A stretch of DNA of 7,496 nucleotides from an uncultured Alphaproteobacteria bacterium. GTDB taxonomy: Bacteria > Pseudomonadota > Alphaproteobacteria > Bin95. The stretch lies in assembly GCA_913060845.1 (NCBI GenBank), contig CAJXVF010000104.1, positions 1 to 7,496 of the forward strand, written 5' to 3'. The notes below the pieces were generated by a model. The model had not been told where the DNA came from and searched no databases. It saw nothing but the letters and a program-made list of their open reading frames with translations. The position numbers and the translations under genes are program-made. Below are positions 1 to 6,972 of the stretch, one piece after another (position 1 is the first letter of the stretch; every line of letters starts with the position of its first letter).

Positions 1-1
1 C

Positions 2-958
2 TCTGACGCCAACTTGCTGCTGGGTCGGCTTGACCCCGCCAAGCTCAAATCCGTTGAGGGCGGCGTTAGCCTGGATGATGTCCACGCCATTTTTGATGCA
101 AAACTTGGCGCGCCTTTGGGCCTAAGCGCTGTTGAGGCCGCCGCTGCTGTTATCCGCATCGCCAACGCCAAAATGGCGGGCGCAATTCGTATGGTGTCGA
201 TTTCGCTTGGTGCAGACCCACGGGACTTCGCGCTATTCGCTTTCGGCGGCGCTGGGCCAATGCATGCAGCCGCACTGGCGCGGGAACTTGGCGTGCCGGC
301 GGTGCTTATGCCCGCTCGCCCCGGCATCACCAACGCCCTCGGTTGCGCGCTCGCAGACCTCCGCCATGATTTCGTGCGCACGCTCAACCAGCCGCTCGAT
401 GCGTTGGATGAAACCGCCGTCGCCGAAGTCTTTCAGGACCAGATCACTGAGGGCGAAGCGCTGCTTGACCGGGAAACGGTGGAGTTGGTAGAGCGCCGGC
501 ATATCCATAGCGTCGATATGCAGTTCGTTGGCCAATCGCACATTCTCCGCGTGCCGTTGGACGGTCCAAGCCCCAGCCACCAGGATCTCCGCGAACGGTT
601 TGAAGCCGCCTATATGGCGCGGTTCAAAATCGCACTGGACGAAATTCGCCCGAAACTGGTGAATATCAATACCTCCGTCATCGGCGTCCGTCCGCCGCTT
701 GATCTCTCATTACTGATCGACCCGGCAGGACGGCAGGCTAACGTCACGGACGCCCTGACCGGTAGCCGCCCGGTCTTCTTCGATACAGACTGGATCGAAA
801 CGCCCATCTACGCCCGCGAGCGCCTGCCAATCGACGCTGCGTTTAACGGCCCTGCCATCATTGAACAAATGGACACGACCATCGTCATTGAACCCGGTGA
901 TCGCGTTGAAGGCGACACCCAAGGCAACCTGATTATCCATGTGGGAGCGGGCCAATGA
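2..958 (+). CDS. hyuA: Hydantoinase/oxoprolinase subunit A (HyuA), C-terminal part, truncated by the window edge
   Basis: This is the 3' portion (318 residues visible) of the ATP-binding subunit of a hydantoinase/5-oxoprolinase/acetone-carboxylase-type enzyme. Full-length members are usually near 680-700 residues, so roughly half is missing. The frame is open from base 2 and begins with SDANLLLGRLDP, which matches an internal family motif (TDANLVLGRLDP-like), so the TTG at 14 is not the start. Further evidence is FGGAGPMH at visible residues 81-88, typical of the hydantoinase A nucleotide-binding fold, and a C-terminal domain ending in FNGPAIIEQMDTT (281-293) and a beta-rich tail. The family uses ATP to activate an amide, imide or carbonyl substrate in the cytoplasm together with HyuB. 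The stop codon overlaps the hyuB start (ATGA at 955-958), indicating translational coupling. The substrate (hydantoin, N-methylhydantoin, 5-oxoproline, a ketone) cannot be decided from this fragment. Confidence 0.93.
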   Translation, partial: SDANLLLGRLDPAKLKSVEGGVSLDDVHAIFDAKLGAPLGLSAVEAAAAVIRIANAKMAGAIRMVSISLGADPRDFALFAFGGAGPMHAAALARELGVPAVLMPARPGITNALGCALADLRHDFVRTLNQPLDALDETAVAEVFQDQITEGEALLDRETVELVERRHIHSVDMQFVGQSHILRVPLDGPSPSHQDLRERFEAAYMARFKIALDEIRPKLVNINTSVIGVRPPLDLSLLIDPAGRQANVTDALTGSRPVFFDTDWIETPIYARERLPIDAAFNGPAIIEQMDTTIVIEPGDRVEGDTQGNLIIHVGAGQ

Positions 959-2643
959 CGCTAGATCCAATTACGCTGACAGTCATCCAAAACGGCCTGC
1001 AACAGGTTTGCGATGAGATGGACCTGGCATTCTCCCGCGCCGCCTTCAGCCCCATAATCGCAGAAGCCGATGATCGATCCGACGGTATCTATGCCGCTGA
1101 AGACGGGGCGCTGATCGCCCAGGGCGCTGGTGGCCTGCCGGTCTTTGTAGGCACGATGCAATATTCAACACGGGTGTTGATTGAACGGATCGCCGAAGGG
1201 CTGACCGCCGCACCTGAACCCGGTGATATGTATTGCGTCAATGATCCCTATCTTGGCGGCACGCACTTGATGGACGTGCGCTTTGCCCGGCCCGTCTATC
1301 GCAATGGAGAGATTTTCTGCTGGCTCTCCAACACAGGACATTGGCCGGATATTGGTGGGTCGGTCCCTGGCGGGTTTTCGGCCTCCGCGACGGCCGTGGA
1401 GCAAGAGGGCTTGCGACTGCCGCCCGTAAAGCTCTTCAAACGCGGGCAGATGGACCAGGAGATTTTCCAAATCATCTGTTCCAACATCCGCGTTGCAGAC
1501 CAGCGCATCGGAGATATCAAAGCCCAGGCCGCAGCACTGGACCTTGGCGAAGAACGGCTCTGCGCCATGCTGGATCGCTATGGCGATGACACTGTGCAAG
1601 CCGCGATCGCCGAGCTTCGTAGCCGTGCAGCGACACAGATGCGCACGCTCATCCAAGAAATTCCAGATGGCGACTACCAATCCGTCGCTTGGGTAGACAG
1701 CGACGGCGTCGTCAATGAGCCGCTCGCGATCCGGCTGAATATCGCCAAAGCTGGCGATCACATGACATTCGATTTCGCTGGCTCCAGCCCGCCCTGCCAA
1801 GGCCCAATGAATTCCGTGCTGGCGACCACGCTAAGCTCCGTCTATTTGGCCGTCCGCCACCTTTTCCCGGAAGCTCCAATCAGCGCAGGCGCCTTTGAAC
1901 CGCTGACGGTCATCCGCCCTGAAGGCACGTTCCTGGATGCCCAATATCCCCGGCCCGTATCCGGGTGCGCCGCCGAAGTCTCCCAACGCATCGCGGAGGC
2001 TGTGTTCGCAGCTCTGGTTGAAGCCCTACCGCACCGGGCAACGGCCGCACCGGCAGGCACCAGCGGCAACTTCGCGCTTGGTGGCAATGATCCAACAAGC
2101 GGGCGCAGCTATGTGATGTATCAGCTGACGGGCGGTGGATATGGCGGGTCTGAAGATGGTGACGGTCTCAGCAATGGCTGCTCGACCATAGGCATTTCCA
2201 AAGCGCAGCCTGTTGAAATACTGGAACAGAACTACCCGATCCTATTCCGTCGCTACGCTCTGCATGAGGGATCTGGCGGTGCTGGCGAATTTCGCGGCGG
2301 GTTTGGGCTCGACTACGAGGTCGAACTTCGGCGAGGTGACGCCAGGGCCAGTTTCGTCATGGACCATGGCCGCTTCGGCCCTCAGGGTGCTGCTGGCGGA
2401 CAGGACGGCGGCCCAAATAAGATCACTGTCTGGCGGGATGGCGTGGCCCATGTGCCAGACCACCTCTCCAAGGAGCAGGATATACCGCTCAAAGCTGGCG
2501 ACCGAGTGCGTGTGCAAACGCCCGGCGGCGGCGGATATGGCGATCCAAAGGCGCGATCTGCAGACGCTGTACGCGAAGACGTTCGGCTTGGCCGCTATAC
2601 GGCTGCCGAAGCGGCGACTCTATTCGGCTACGTGGAACCCTAG
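955..2643 (+). CDS. hyuB: Hydantoinase/oxoprolinase subunit B (HyuB)
   Basis: Complete 562-residue partner subunit of the HyuA/HyuB enzyme; the length is normal for the hydantoinase B/oxoprolinase family. The N-terminus (LDPITLTVIQNGL) is typical. NDPYLGGTH at residues 96-104 is the family hallmark and lies in the metal or active-site region of characterised relatives. WLSNTGHWPDIGG follows at about 123-135, and the C-terminus carries the usual glycine-rich PGGGGYGDP at 523-531. The ATG at 955 is preceded by GGGAG at 943-947 with a 7-base spacer, which together with the 4-base overlap with hyuA supports this start. No signal peptide or membrane segment is visible, so the enzyme should be cytoplasmic. 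In the family, A and B form a hetero-oligomer that couples ATP hydrolysis to ring opening or carboxylation. The gene ends with TAG and is followed by a repeat-containing gap facing a convergent gene. The substrate is unknown. Confidence 0.95.
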   Translation: MTLDPITLTVIQNGLQQVCDEMDLAFSRAAFSPIIAEADDRSDGIYAAEDGALIAQGAGGLPVFVGTMQYSTRVLIERIAEGLTAAPEPGDMYCVNDPYLGGTHLMDVRFARPVYRNGEIFCWLSNTGHWPDIGGSVPGGFSASATAVEQEGLRLPPVKLFKRGQMDQEIFQIICSNIRVADQRIGDIKAQAAALDLGEERLCAMLDRYGDDTVQAAIAELRSRAATQMRTLIQEIPDGDYQSVAWVDSDGVVNEPLAIRLNIAKAGDHMTFDFAGSSPPCQGPMNSVLATTLSSVYLAVRHLFPEAPISAGAFEPLTVIRPEGTFLDAQYPRPVSGCAAEVSQRIAEAVFAALVEALPHRATAAPAGTSGNFALGGNDPTSGRSYVMYQLTGGGYGGSEDGDGLSNGCSTIGISKAQPVEILEQNYPILFRRYALHEGSGGAGEFRGGFGLDYEVELRRGDARASFVMDHGRFGPQGAAGGQDGGPNKITVWRDGVAHVPDHLSKEQDIPLKAGDRVRVQTPGGGGYGDPKARSADAVREDVRLGRYTAAEAATLFGYVEP

Positions 2644-2692
2644 GAAGTAGGTAGGGCCATCAGCGGTACTCACCCGCAAACTTCCCCCCTCA

Positions 2693-2788
2693 CCCTGCCC
2701 TTTTCCCCCTCTGGGGGGCGAGGGTTCAAAAAGAGAGGCGGCCTCCGTGAGGGTCCCCTCGCCCTCACTGGAGGGAGAGGGATCAGGG
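2693..2788. repeat. Imperfect inverted repeat, REP-like paired element between convergent genes
   Basis: Two arms of about 32 bases (2693-2724 and 2756-2788) are imperfect reverse complements. The outer ends pair as CCCTG (2693-2697) with CAGGG (2784-2788), and the inner ends as GGCGAGGG (2717-2724) with CCCTCGCC (2756-2763). Each arm also has its own small hairpin: CCCCC-TCT-GGGGG at 2705-2717 and CCCTC-ACTG-GAGGG at 2762-2775. A third one lies in the centre, GAGG-CGG-CCTC at 2735-2745. GC-rich pairs of this kind, with CCCTC and GAGGG blocks, recur between genes in many proteobacterial genomes as REP/BIME-type elements. That this copy belongs to such a family is inference, because only one copy is in view. 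Lying between the 3' ends of hyuB and the oxygenase gene, it could also help end transcription from both sides, though no clear U-tract follows the stems. Confidence 0.7.
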
Positions 2789-2847
2789 AGACGGTGGCGA
2801 CTGCGGGTCACAGCAAATGACGGCAACGAAACTCATCGCGCCAACCC

Positions 2848-3687
2848 CTAATGCGCGTGCGCCATCTCTGGAATGCCTTCTGAAGCTACCCAGAACCGGC
2901 TGAGGGCTTGGTAATGCGCCTCTACCGCTGCAGGGTCGGCCTCACCCACTGGCATTGGTTCCGGATCAAAATTGCCATGCCGATCTTCGCCGCGCACCAG
3001 TGTTGCGGATAGGCGCGTTGGGCCGGTGTGGCGGACATGGGTTGGGATATAGCTGAAACCGATGCCGATGCGGCGGTCCTGGGTCTGGTTCGGGGCTGAG
3101 CGGTGCATCAAAAGCGTGTGGTGGAATGAAACATCGCCCGGCTGCATTTCCAGGCGAACCCCGCCGCTATCATCAATCGCGTCTGTCAGCGTCTGCCCGC
3201 GTGAAAGCATTGCGCGCTCATCCCGTTGGTCTTTGTGCGGGCGCTGGCCTGTCGTGTGGGAACCAGGCAGCACTTCAACACAGCCATTTTCTGGTGTGGA
3301 GGGCGTGAGTGCGACCCAAGCGGTCACATGTTCGAACGGTTCCAGGCCGAAATATGTGGCGTCCTGATGCCAAGGCACAAAGCTGCCGCTCATCGGCTCC
3401 TTCAGCCAGACCGTTGTGTGAAACACCAGGATGTCCGGACCGATCAACTGCTCAACCGCATCCAAAACTTTTGGATGGCGCACTAGCTCTCCCGCCCAAG
3501 GAAACAGCAAGTAAGGCTTCAAGCGGTTCGAGGCCTGGCGTCGGTCGCCCACTCTCTTCTGGGGGCCGCAGCAGCGTTCGGCATCGACGCGGTATTGGGC
3601 GGCCTCGGACTCCGTCAGCAGGCGCTTACCGGCGACATATCCGGCGTCGCGATATTGCGCGCATTCCGCCTCTGTCAGAATAGTCAT
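2848..3687 (-). CDS. Phytanoyl-CoA dioxygenase (PhyH) family Fe(II)/2-oxoglutarate oxygenase
   Basis: A complete 279-residue protein of the PhyH family. These are non-haem iron oxygenases that couple decarboxylation of 2-oxoglutarate to hydroxylation of a substrate, classically the alpha carbon of a branched acyl-CoA. The iron-binding triad is visible: His107 and Asp109 in WHQDATYFG, and His195 in LLMHRSAPN. Arg206 in DRRIGIG lies 11 residues after the distal His, where the 2-oxoglutarate-binding Arg sits in human phytanoyl-CoA hydroxylase. Because the Asp of HxD is present, hydroxylation is expected rather than halogenation, as halogenases of this fold have Ala or Gly there. A GCVEVLPGSH motif (135-144) also fits the family. 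The start ATG has GAAAGG at 3698-3703 with a 10-base spacer and lies 3 bases after the stop of the upstream hydrolase, so the two are clearly cotranscribed. The family acts on many small molecules, so the substrate is open. No signal peptide is seen. Confidence 0.92.
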   Translation of the reverse strand: MTILTEAECAQYRDAGYVAGKRLLTESEAAQYRVDAERCCGPQKRVGDRRQASNRLKPYLLFPWAGELVRHPKVLDAVEQLIGPDILVFHTTVWLKEPMSGSFVPWHQDATYFGLEPFEHVTAWVALTPSTPENGCVEVLPGSHTTGQRPHKDQRDERAMLSRGQTLTDAIDDSGGVRLEMQPGDVSFHHTLLMHRSAPNQTQDRRIGIGFSYIPTHVRHTGPTRLSATLVRGEDRHGNFDPEPMPVGEADPAAVEAHYQALSRFWVASEGIPEMAHAH

Positions 3688-3690
3688 GGC

Positions 3691-5697
3691 TCAGATGCCT
3701 TTCACGTCATGCAGTGGACGGCCCCAATCAACGGCCCGTGCTTTCGCCTGCTCGATGTCCTCTTCCAGCATGTAACCATCTGCAACAAGCCGCTTTGAAG
3801 CGGCTTCAATCGCTCCGATATAGCCAGCATTATCACCGTAACGCGCAGTGATTGACTGGCGCAGATCGCCCGTTGCGGCCTGAACTTCTGGCGTTTCTGG
3901 GAATGGAATATAACCACCGGAGAATTCGTGCATCGCGCCGCCGCCAAGGCCGCGCCGACGGACGTTCCAACCGTTATATGTGCCAAGCGGCGCCTGGATC
4001 ATTGGCGCGCGGACACCGGCTGTCTCATTGCCGTCCGCATCAACGGCAGGCACCAGGATCGCATAGGCGCGTTCTTTCAGAACCTCTGGCGGCTCCTTCG
4101 TCAAAATCCCGGCTTTTGCATCTGGCCCAAAATCCAGATGGGGCAGTTGGTTTGGTTCCTGAGGGATCGGGCTGTTCGGGATTGCAGGGTACTGGCCCCA
4201 CCACGTTTCGTAATCGACCAATGTGCCATCTGCCCGAGTAGGCAAGCAGGACGGAGCTGGTGCGGCACCTGTTTTTGCCCAGGCGTCCATCCGGTCCAGC
4301 ATCGCACGGAACAGCATGGATGTTTGGGCGATATTCAAATACTCGACGCCAGCGCTCATCTGCGGTGTCTGCAAGTTCGGGTCAGAGCCATGTTGGGTTG
4401 ATGACCAGACATAAATCCGAACGCTATCCGGAATCGGCAGGTCATTCCCTTCCGTATCCGTGTGCACAAGGCTGCCGCGACGCTGCCAATATTCCGTCGC
4501 CGTTTGGGAGTGCATCACCAGGGGGTCGGTATCTGGCCGCTTGAGAATGCTATCGGTCTCGCCGGTATTGTGATCGGTGGTTTCTGTGTAGGCGAACGGG
4601 AATGCGTCCGCTGGGCAGTAGTGATCTTCGTGCTGCTGCCCGCCTGCGACGACGGCGTTGGCAAAGCGGTGGTTCAGCCATTTCCCGCCGGCACCAGAAA
4701 CATGAGGCATGACACCATCGAAAACCTTGCGGCCTCTGGCGTCTTCATTGAACCCGCGCCACACGTAATCCCGGATGCAACGACCGGTCTGCGAGCGCCC
4801 ATAGCTATACGCATGGCTGATACCGCCGCCGAGCGGATTATCCTCGCCCTCGTGATGCTTGAGAAAGCTCGCCAGATCACGAACGGCGACATGGCCGAGG
4901 CCCATCACCAATGGATCCTGGCCTTCGTACACAAGCTCGTAAATCCAGCCCGGCTCAAACCCTTGCGCCATGTAAATGTGCTCTAGGCTTGGCGCAACAC
5001 CGTGCTCTACGCCCGTCGCGTGCAATCCGCCGCCTTGGTCAATGCGTGCGAAACTCCATGCGCTTGCCGGAACCGCTTCCCGGGCATCCATAGCGTAACG
5101 GCGACGGGTCAGCACCGCGTGGTCCTGGTCTAGCGATACTGCAGGGTGTGAGCGCGTGGACGAGCGGCCTGACAGCGGGAAACAGAAAATGCCCGGGCCG
5201 CTGGCAATGAATTCGTTCCGCACCTTGCCTGTGATCGGCACATCGCCGTCCCGCGCTACAGGCAGGTCAAGCAGCATCCGCCCCTGCCCCGGCAGCAGAT
5301 CCCCCTGCCAAGCCGCCGCCACAAAGGTAAATCCGCGCCGGAACAGGAAACCATTGCCCGCATGAGCCGCCGTGCTGGGTTCGTTGGACTGCTTGGCATC
5401 GCAGAAATATTGCAACGCCCGGATGTTCCCGCGGTTACCGTAATCATAGAACAGCGAGCCATTGCCGCGTTCCATTTCCACCGGTTTCAGAATGACCAGG
5501 TCCGTGGCAAAAGTGACGTAGCCCTGTTCATCCCTCGGCGCATACTGAATATCCACCACGCCCGCCTGCGCTGCAGCCAGCGGATCAACCCGATAATGCG
5601 CCCGGCCTTTCAGCCGTTCATAGGGGCCAACATCGCCAAAGCTTTGGCCATCGGCGAAGGGCTGGCTGTCTGTTTCCAGGGTGATGTAATTGGTCAT
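3691..5697 (-). CDS. Alpha/beta-hydrolase-domain protein, large (668 aa), function unknown
   Basis: A complete 668-residue protein resembling the large alpha/beta-hydrolase-domain family (I would place it in Abhydrolase_10, formerly a DUF). The likely nucleophile is Ser302 in YGRSQTGRCIRDYVWRGF (299-316), a GxSxxG form of the nucleophile elbow that is usual in this family rather than the classic GxSxG. The following stretch, GRKVFDGVMPHVSGAGG (322-338), and the later YWQRRGSLVHTD (403-414) also look like family-conserved blocks. His436 in SSTQHGSDP is a candidate catalytic His, but this is a guess. No signal peptide or membrane helix is visible, so the protein should be cytoplasmic. The start ATG is supported by GAAAGG at 5706-5711 with an 8-base spacer. 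The gene is first in a two-gene operon with the oxygenase and is divergent from the acyl-CoA dehydrogenase. The role is probably ester, lactone or thioester hydrolysis in a catabolic route. The substrate is unknown. Confidence 0.85.
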   Translation of the reverse strand: MTNYITLETDSQPFADGQSFGDVGPYERLKGRAHYRVDPLAAAQAGVVDIQYAPRDEQGYVTFATDLVILKPVEMERGNGSLFYDYGNRGNIRALQYFCDAKQSNEPSTAAHAGNGFLFRRGFTFVAAAWQGDLLPGQGRMLLDLPVARDGDVPITGKVRNEFIASGPGIFCFPLSGRSSTRSHPAVSLDQDHAVLTRRRYAMDAREAVPASAWSFARIDQGGGLHATGVEHGVAPSLEHIYMAQGFEPGWIYELVYEGQDPLVMGLGHVAVRDLASFLKHHEGEDNPLGGGISHAYSYGRSQTGRCIRDYVWRGFNEDARGRKVFDGVMPHVSGAGGKWLNHRFANAVVAGGQQHEDHYCPADAFPFAYTETTDHNTGETDSILKRPDTDPLVMHSQTATEYWQRRGSLVHTDTEGNDLPIPDSVRIYVWSSTQHGSDPNLQTPQMSAGVEYLNIAQTSMLFRAMLDRMDAWAKTGAAPAPSCLPTRADGTLVDYETWWGQYPAIPNSPIPQEPNQLPHLDFGPDAKAGILTKEPPEVLKERAYAILVPAVDADGNETAGVRAPMIQAPLGTYNGWNVRRRGLGGGAMHEFSGGYIPFPETPEVQAATGDLRQSITARYGDNAGYIGAIEAASKRLVADGYMLEEDIEQAKARAVDWGRPLHDVKGI
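3698..3703 (-). promoter_or_regulatory. Ribosome-binding site of the PhyH-family gene, inside the hydrolase 3' end
   Basis: On the minus strand this reads GAAAGG and lies 10 bases before the oxygenase ATG at 3687. It sits within the last codons of the upstream hydrolase gene, which supports translational coupling and this choice of start. Confidence 0.7.
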
Positions 5698-5705
5698 TGG
5701 GTGCG

Positions 5706-5711
5706 CCTTTC
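5706..5711 (-). promoter_or_regulatory. Ribosome-binding site of the alpha/beta-hydrolase gene
   Basis: Reads GAAAGG on the minus strand, 8 bases before the ATG at 5697. It has the same core as the site of the downstream oxygenase gene, and it fixes the hydrolase start. Confidence 0.7.
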
Positions 5712-5725
5712 AAAAATACTACCTA

Positions 5726-5743
5726 CATGGTGGCGCCAGCATG
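5726..5743. promoter_or_regulatory. Candidate operator: 18-base dyad in the divergent promoter region
   Basis: The sequence CATGGTGGCGCCAGCATG is a palindrome apart from one symmetric mismatched pair (G5730 against G5739), with a perfect 8-base core TGGCGCCA at 5731-5738. Its size, symmetry and place between two divergent promoters fit a binding site for a dimeric transcription factor. No regulator gene is in the window, so the protein that might bind is unknown. Confidence 0.45.
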
Positions 5744-5790
5744 GCCCTTCGGGCAACAGCCCGGTATTGTCGGCCCGAATAGGGTCATAT

Positions 5791-5796
5791 GAGGAA
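5791..5796 (+). promoter_or_regulatory. Ribosome-binding site deciding the acyl-CoA dehydrogenase start
   Basis: GAGGAA lies 9 bases before the ATG at 5806. The reading frame is open far upstream (to 5362, antisense to the hydrolase gene), so this site and family length together decide the start. Confidence 0.7.
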
Positions 5797-5805
5797 GCGC
5801 CGATA

Positions 5806-6972
5806 ATGCGCGTGTTCGAGCGTTTGGATAACGGCCATGATTGGGCCGAGGACGAAGCGGCGGTAATTGAAAGCGTCGCCCGTATGGCGCGTGAGGACAT
5901 CGCCCCCCGAGCGGCGGACCTTGATCGCACCAAAGCCTTTCCTTGGGACAATGTGAAAGCCATCAATGCGCTGGGCCTGAACGGCTTGTTCGTGCCGGAA
6001 GCCTATGGCGGCGCGGGTATGCGCTATTCCGTGTATATCGAATGCGCGCGGCTAGTGGCTGAAGCTTGCGCCTCCACCGGAATTGTGTGGTCGACAGTGT
6101 TTCACGCGATCAAGCCGGTGATAGATTTCGGCACGGAGGAGCAAAAGCGCCGCTTCTTGCCGGTGATTGCAGACGGTGGTCTTGCCGCGCTCTGCATCAC
6201 AGAACCGGATGCAGGATCTGATGCAACTGGCATGCGCACCCGCTTCACGCCCGATGGCGATGATATTTTGATCGAAGGCGGCAAGCGCTTCATTTCAAAC
6301 GGCGATGTTGCTGATATCTTTCTGGTGTTCGGCAAATGGTCTGAGATCGATGATCCGAAGGGCGCTATTTCGGCCCTGGTGATTGAGAAAGACGCGCCCG
6401 GCCTGAACGTCGTCCGACTTGAAGACAAGCTCGGCCATCGCGCGGCGTCCACGGCCGAACTGGCGTTCGACAGCATTCGCGTTCCCCGCACGAATCTGCT
6501 GAAAGACCCTGGTGACGGCTTACGCATCCTATTTGCTGCCCTCAACAAGTCCCGGCCAAGTGTGGCAGCCCACGCTTTGGGTATCGCGCGGGCGGCGTTT
6601 CAGGCGGGCGTTGATTACATCAATGACCGCAAGCAATCGGGCAGGCGCATCGTTGAATTCCAAGGCATTCAGTTCATGCTGGCGGATATCGCGACGGATT
6701 TGGCTATGTGCGAACGCTGGCTCTCCCACGTCTCCCAGATGATTGACGATGGCGAGGATGATGTCGGCATTGAAGCCAGCATGCTAAAAATGCGAGCGTC
6801 TGATCTGGCGATGAAAGCCGCAGACATGGCCGTGCAGCTACATGGCGGCTACGGCTATGTCTCCGACTATCCCGTCGAGCGGTTGTTCCGTGACGCCAAG
6901 ATCACCCAAATTTGGGAAGGCACGAACCAAGTGCATCGGCAATTGATTGGCCGCAGTTTTGCTCGACGCTGA
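5806..6972 (+). CDS. Acyl-CoA dehydrogenase
   Basis: A complete 388-residue FAD enzyme expected to introduce an alpha,beta double bond into an acyl-CoA and pass electrons to electron-transfer flavoprotein. The length is typical (380-390). The N-terminal helical domain ends near residue 120 and includes LGLNGLFVPEAYGGAG. The middle beta domain carries the flavin/substrate signature LCITEPDAGSDATG (129-142). The C-terminal helical domain includes RPSVAAHALGIAR (250-262) and ends with LHGGYGY and IWEGTNQVHR. Glu371 in WEGTNQ is the expected catalytic base. The ATG at 5806 is chosen because GAGGAA lies 9 bases upstream and family homology begins just after it; the open frame further upstream is antisense to the hydrolase. 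An oddity is that the usual RxQFG flavin-contact motif reads RKQSG (275-279), with Ser278 in place of Phe. The gene is divergent from the hydrolase-oxygenase operon and likely shares its control region. Acyl chain preference is unknown. Confidence 0.93.
   Translation: MRVFERLDNGHDWAEDEAAVIESVARMAREDIAPRAADLDRTKAFPWDNVKAINALGLNGLFVPEAYGGAGMRYSVYIECARLVAEACASTGIVWSTVFHAIKPVIDFGTEEQKRRFLPVIADGGLAALCITEPDAGSDATGMRTRFTPDGDDILIEGGKRFISNGDVADIFLVFGKWSEIDDPKGAISALVIEKDAPGLNVVRLEDKLGHRAASTAELAFDSIRVPRTNLLKDPGDGLRILFAALNKSRPSVAAHALGIARAAFQAGVDYINDRKQSGRRIVEFQGIQFMLADIATDLAMCERWLSHVSQMIDDGEDDVGIEASMLKMRASDLAMKAADMAVQLHGGYGYVSDYPVERLFRDAKITQIWEGTNQVHRQLIGRSFARR

Larger units (their letters stand above)
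5698..5805. promoter_or_regulatory. Divergent intergenic control region
   Basis: These 108 bases separate the minus-strand hydrolase-oxygenase operon from the plus-strand acyl-CoA dehydrogenase, so promoters for both directions should lie here. I could not find convincing -35/-10 pairs; the best minus-strand -10-like word is TAGTAT, within ACTACCTAC-flanking AT-rich bases near 5717-5722. The region holds an 18-base dyad (5726-5743), a small hairpin GCCC-TTC-GGGC (5744-5754), and the perfect palindrome TCATATGA (5785-5792), which overlaps the dehydrogenase ribosome-binding site. Confidence 0.65.

Noticed and set aside
1165..1800. A 211-residue minus-strand open frame inside hyuB
   Set aside because: It lies fully opposite a strongly conserved coding region and shows no motif; long antisense frames are common in GC-rich genes.
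2647..2654. GTAGGTAG downstream of hyuB and its reverse complement at 5719-5726 in the divergent region, possibly a shared site or repeat end
   Set aside because: Only 8 bases match and the flanking sequence does not align in the same order; a match this short is expected by chance in a window of this size.
2620..2826. A 68-residue minus-strand open frame across the hyuB end and the intergenic gap
   Set aside because: Its peptide is low-complexity Pro/Ser/Gly/Glu sequence generated by the inverted repeat, it overlaps the end of hyuB, and it has no recognisable domain.
3928..4401. Plus-strand open frames of 100-170 residues inside the hydrolase gene (also near 4462-4986)
   Set aside because: They mirror the codon usage of the minus-strand hydrolase and show no recognisable domain or supporting ribosome-binding site.
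5362..5805. In-frame upstream extension of the acyl-CoA dehydrogenase giving a 536-residue protein
   Set aside because: Most of it is antisense to the hydrolase gene, it shows no family similarity, and a good ribosome-binding site and normal family length support the ATG at 5806.
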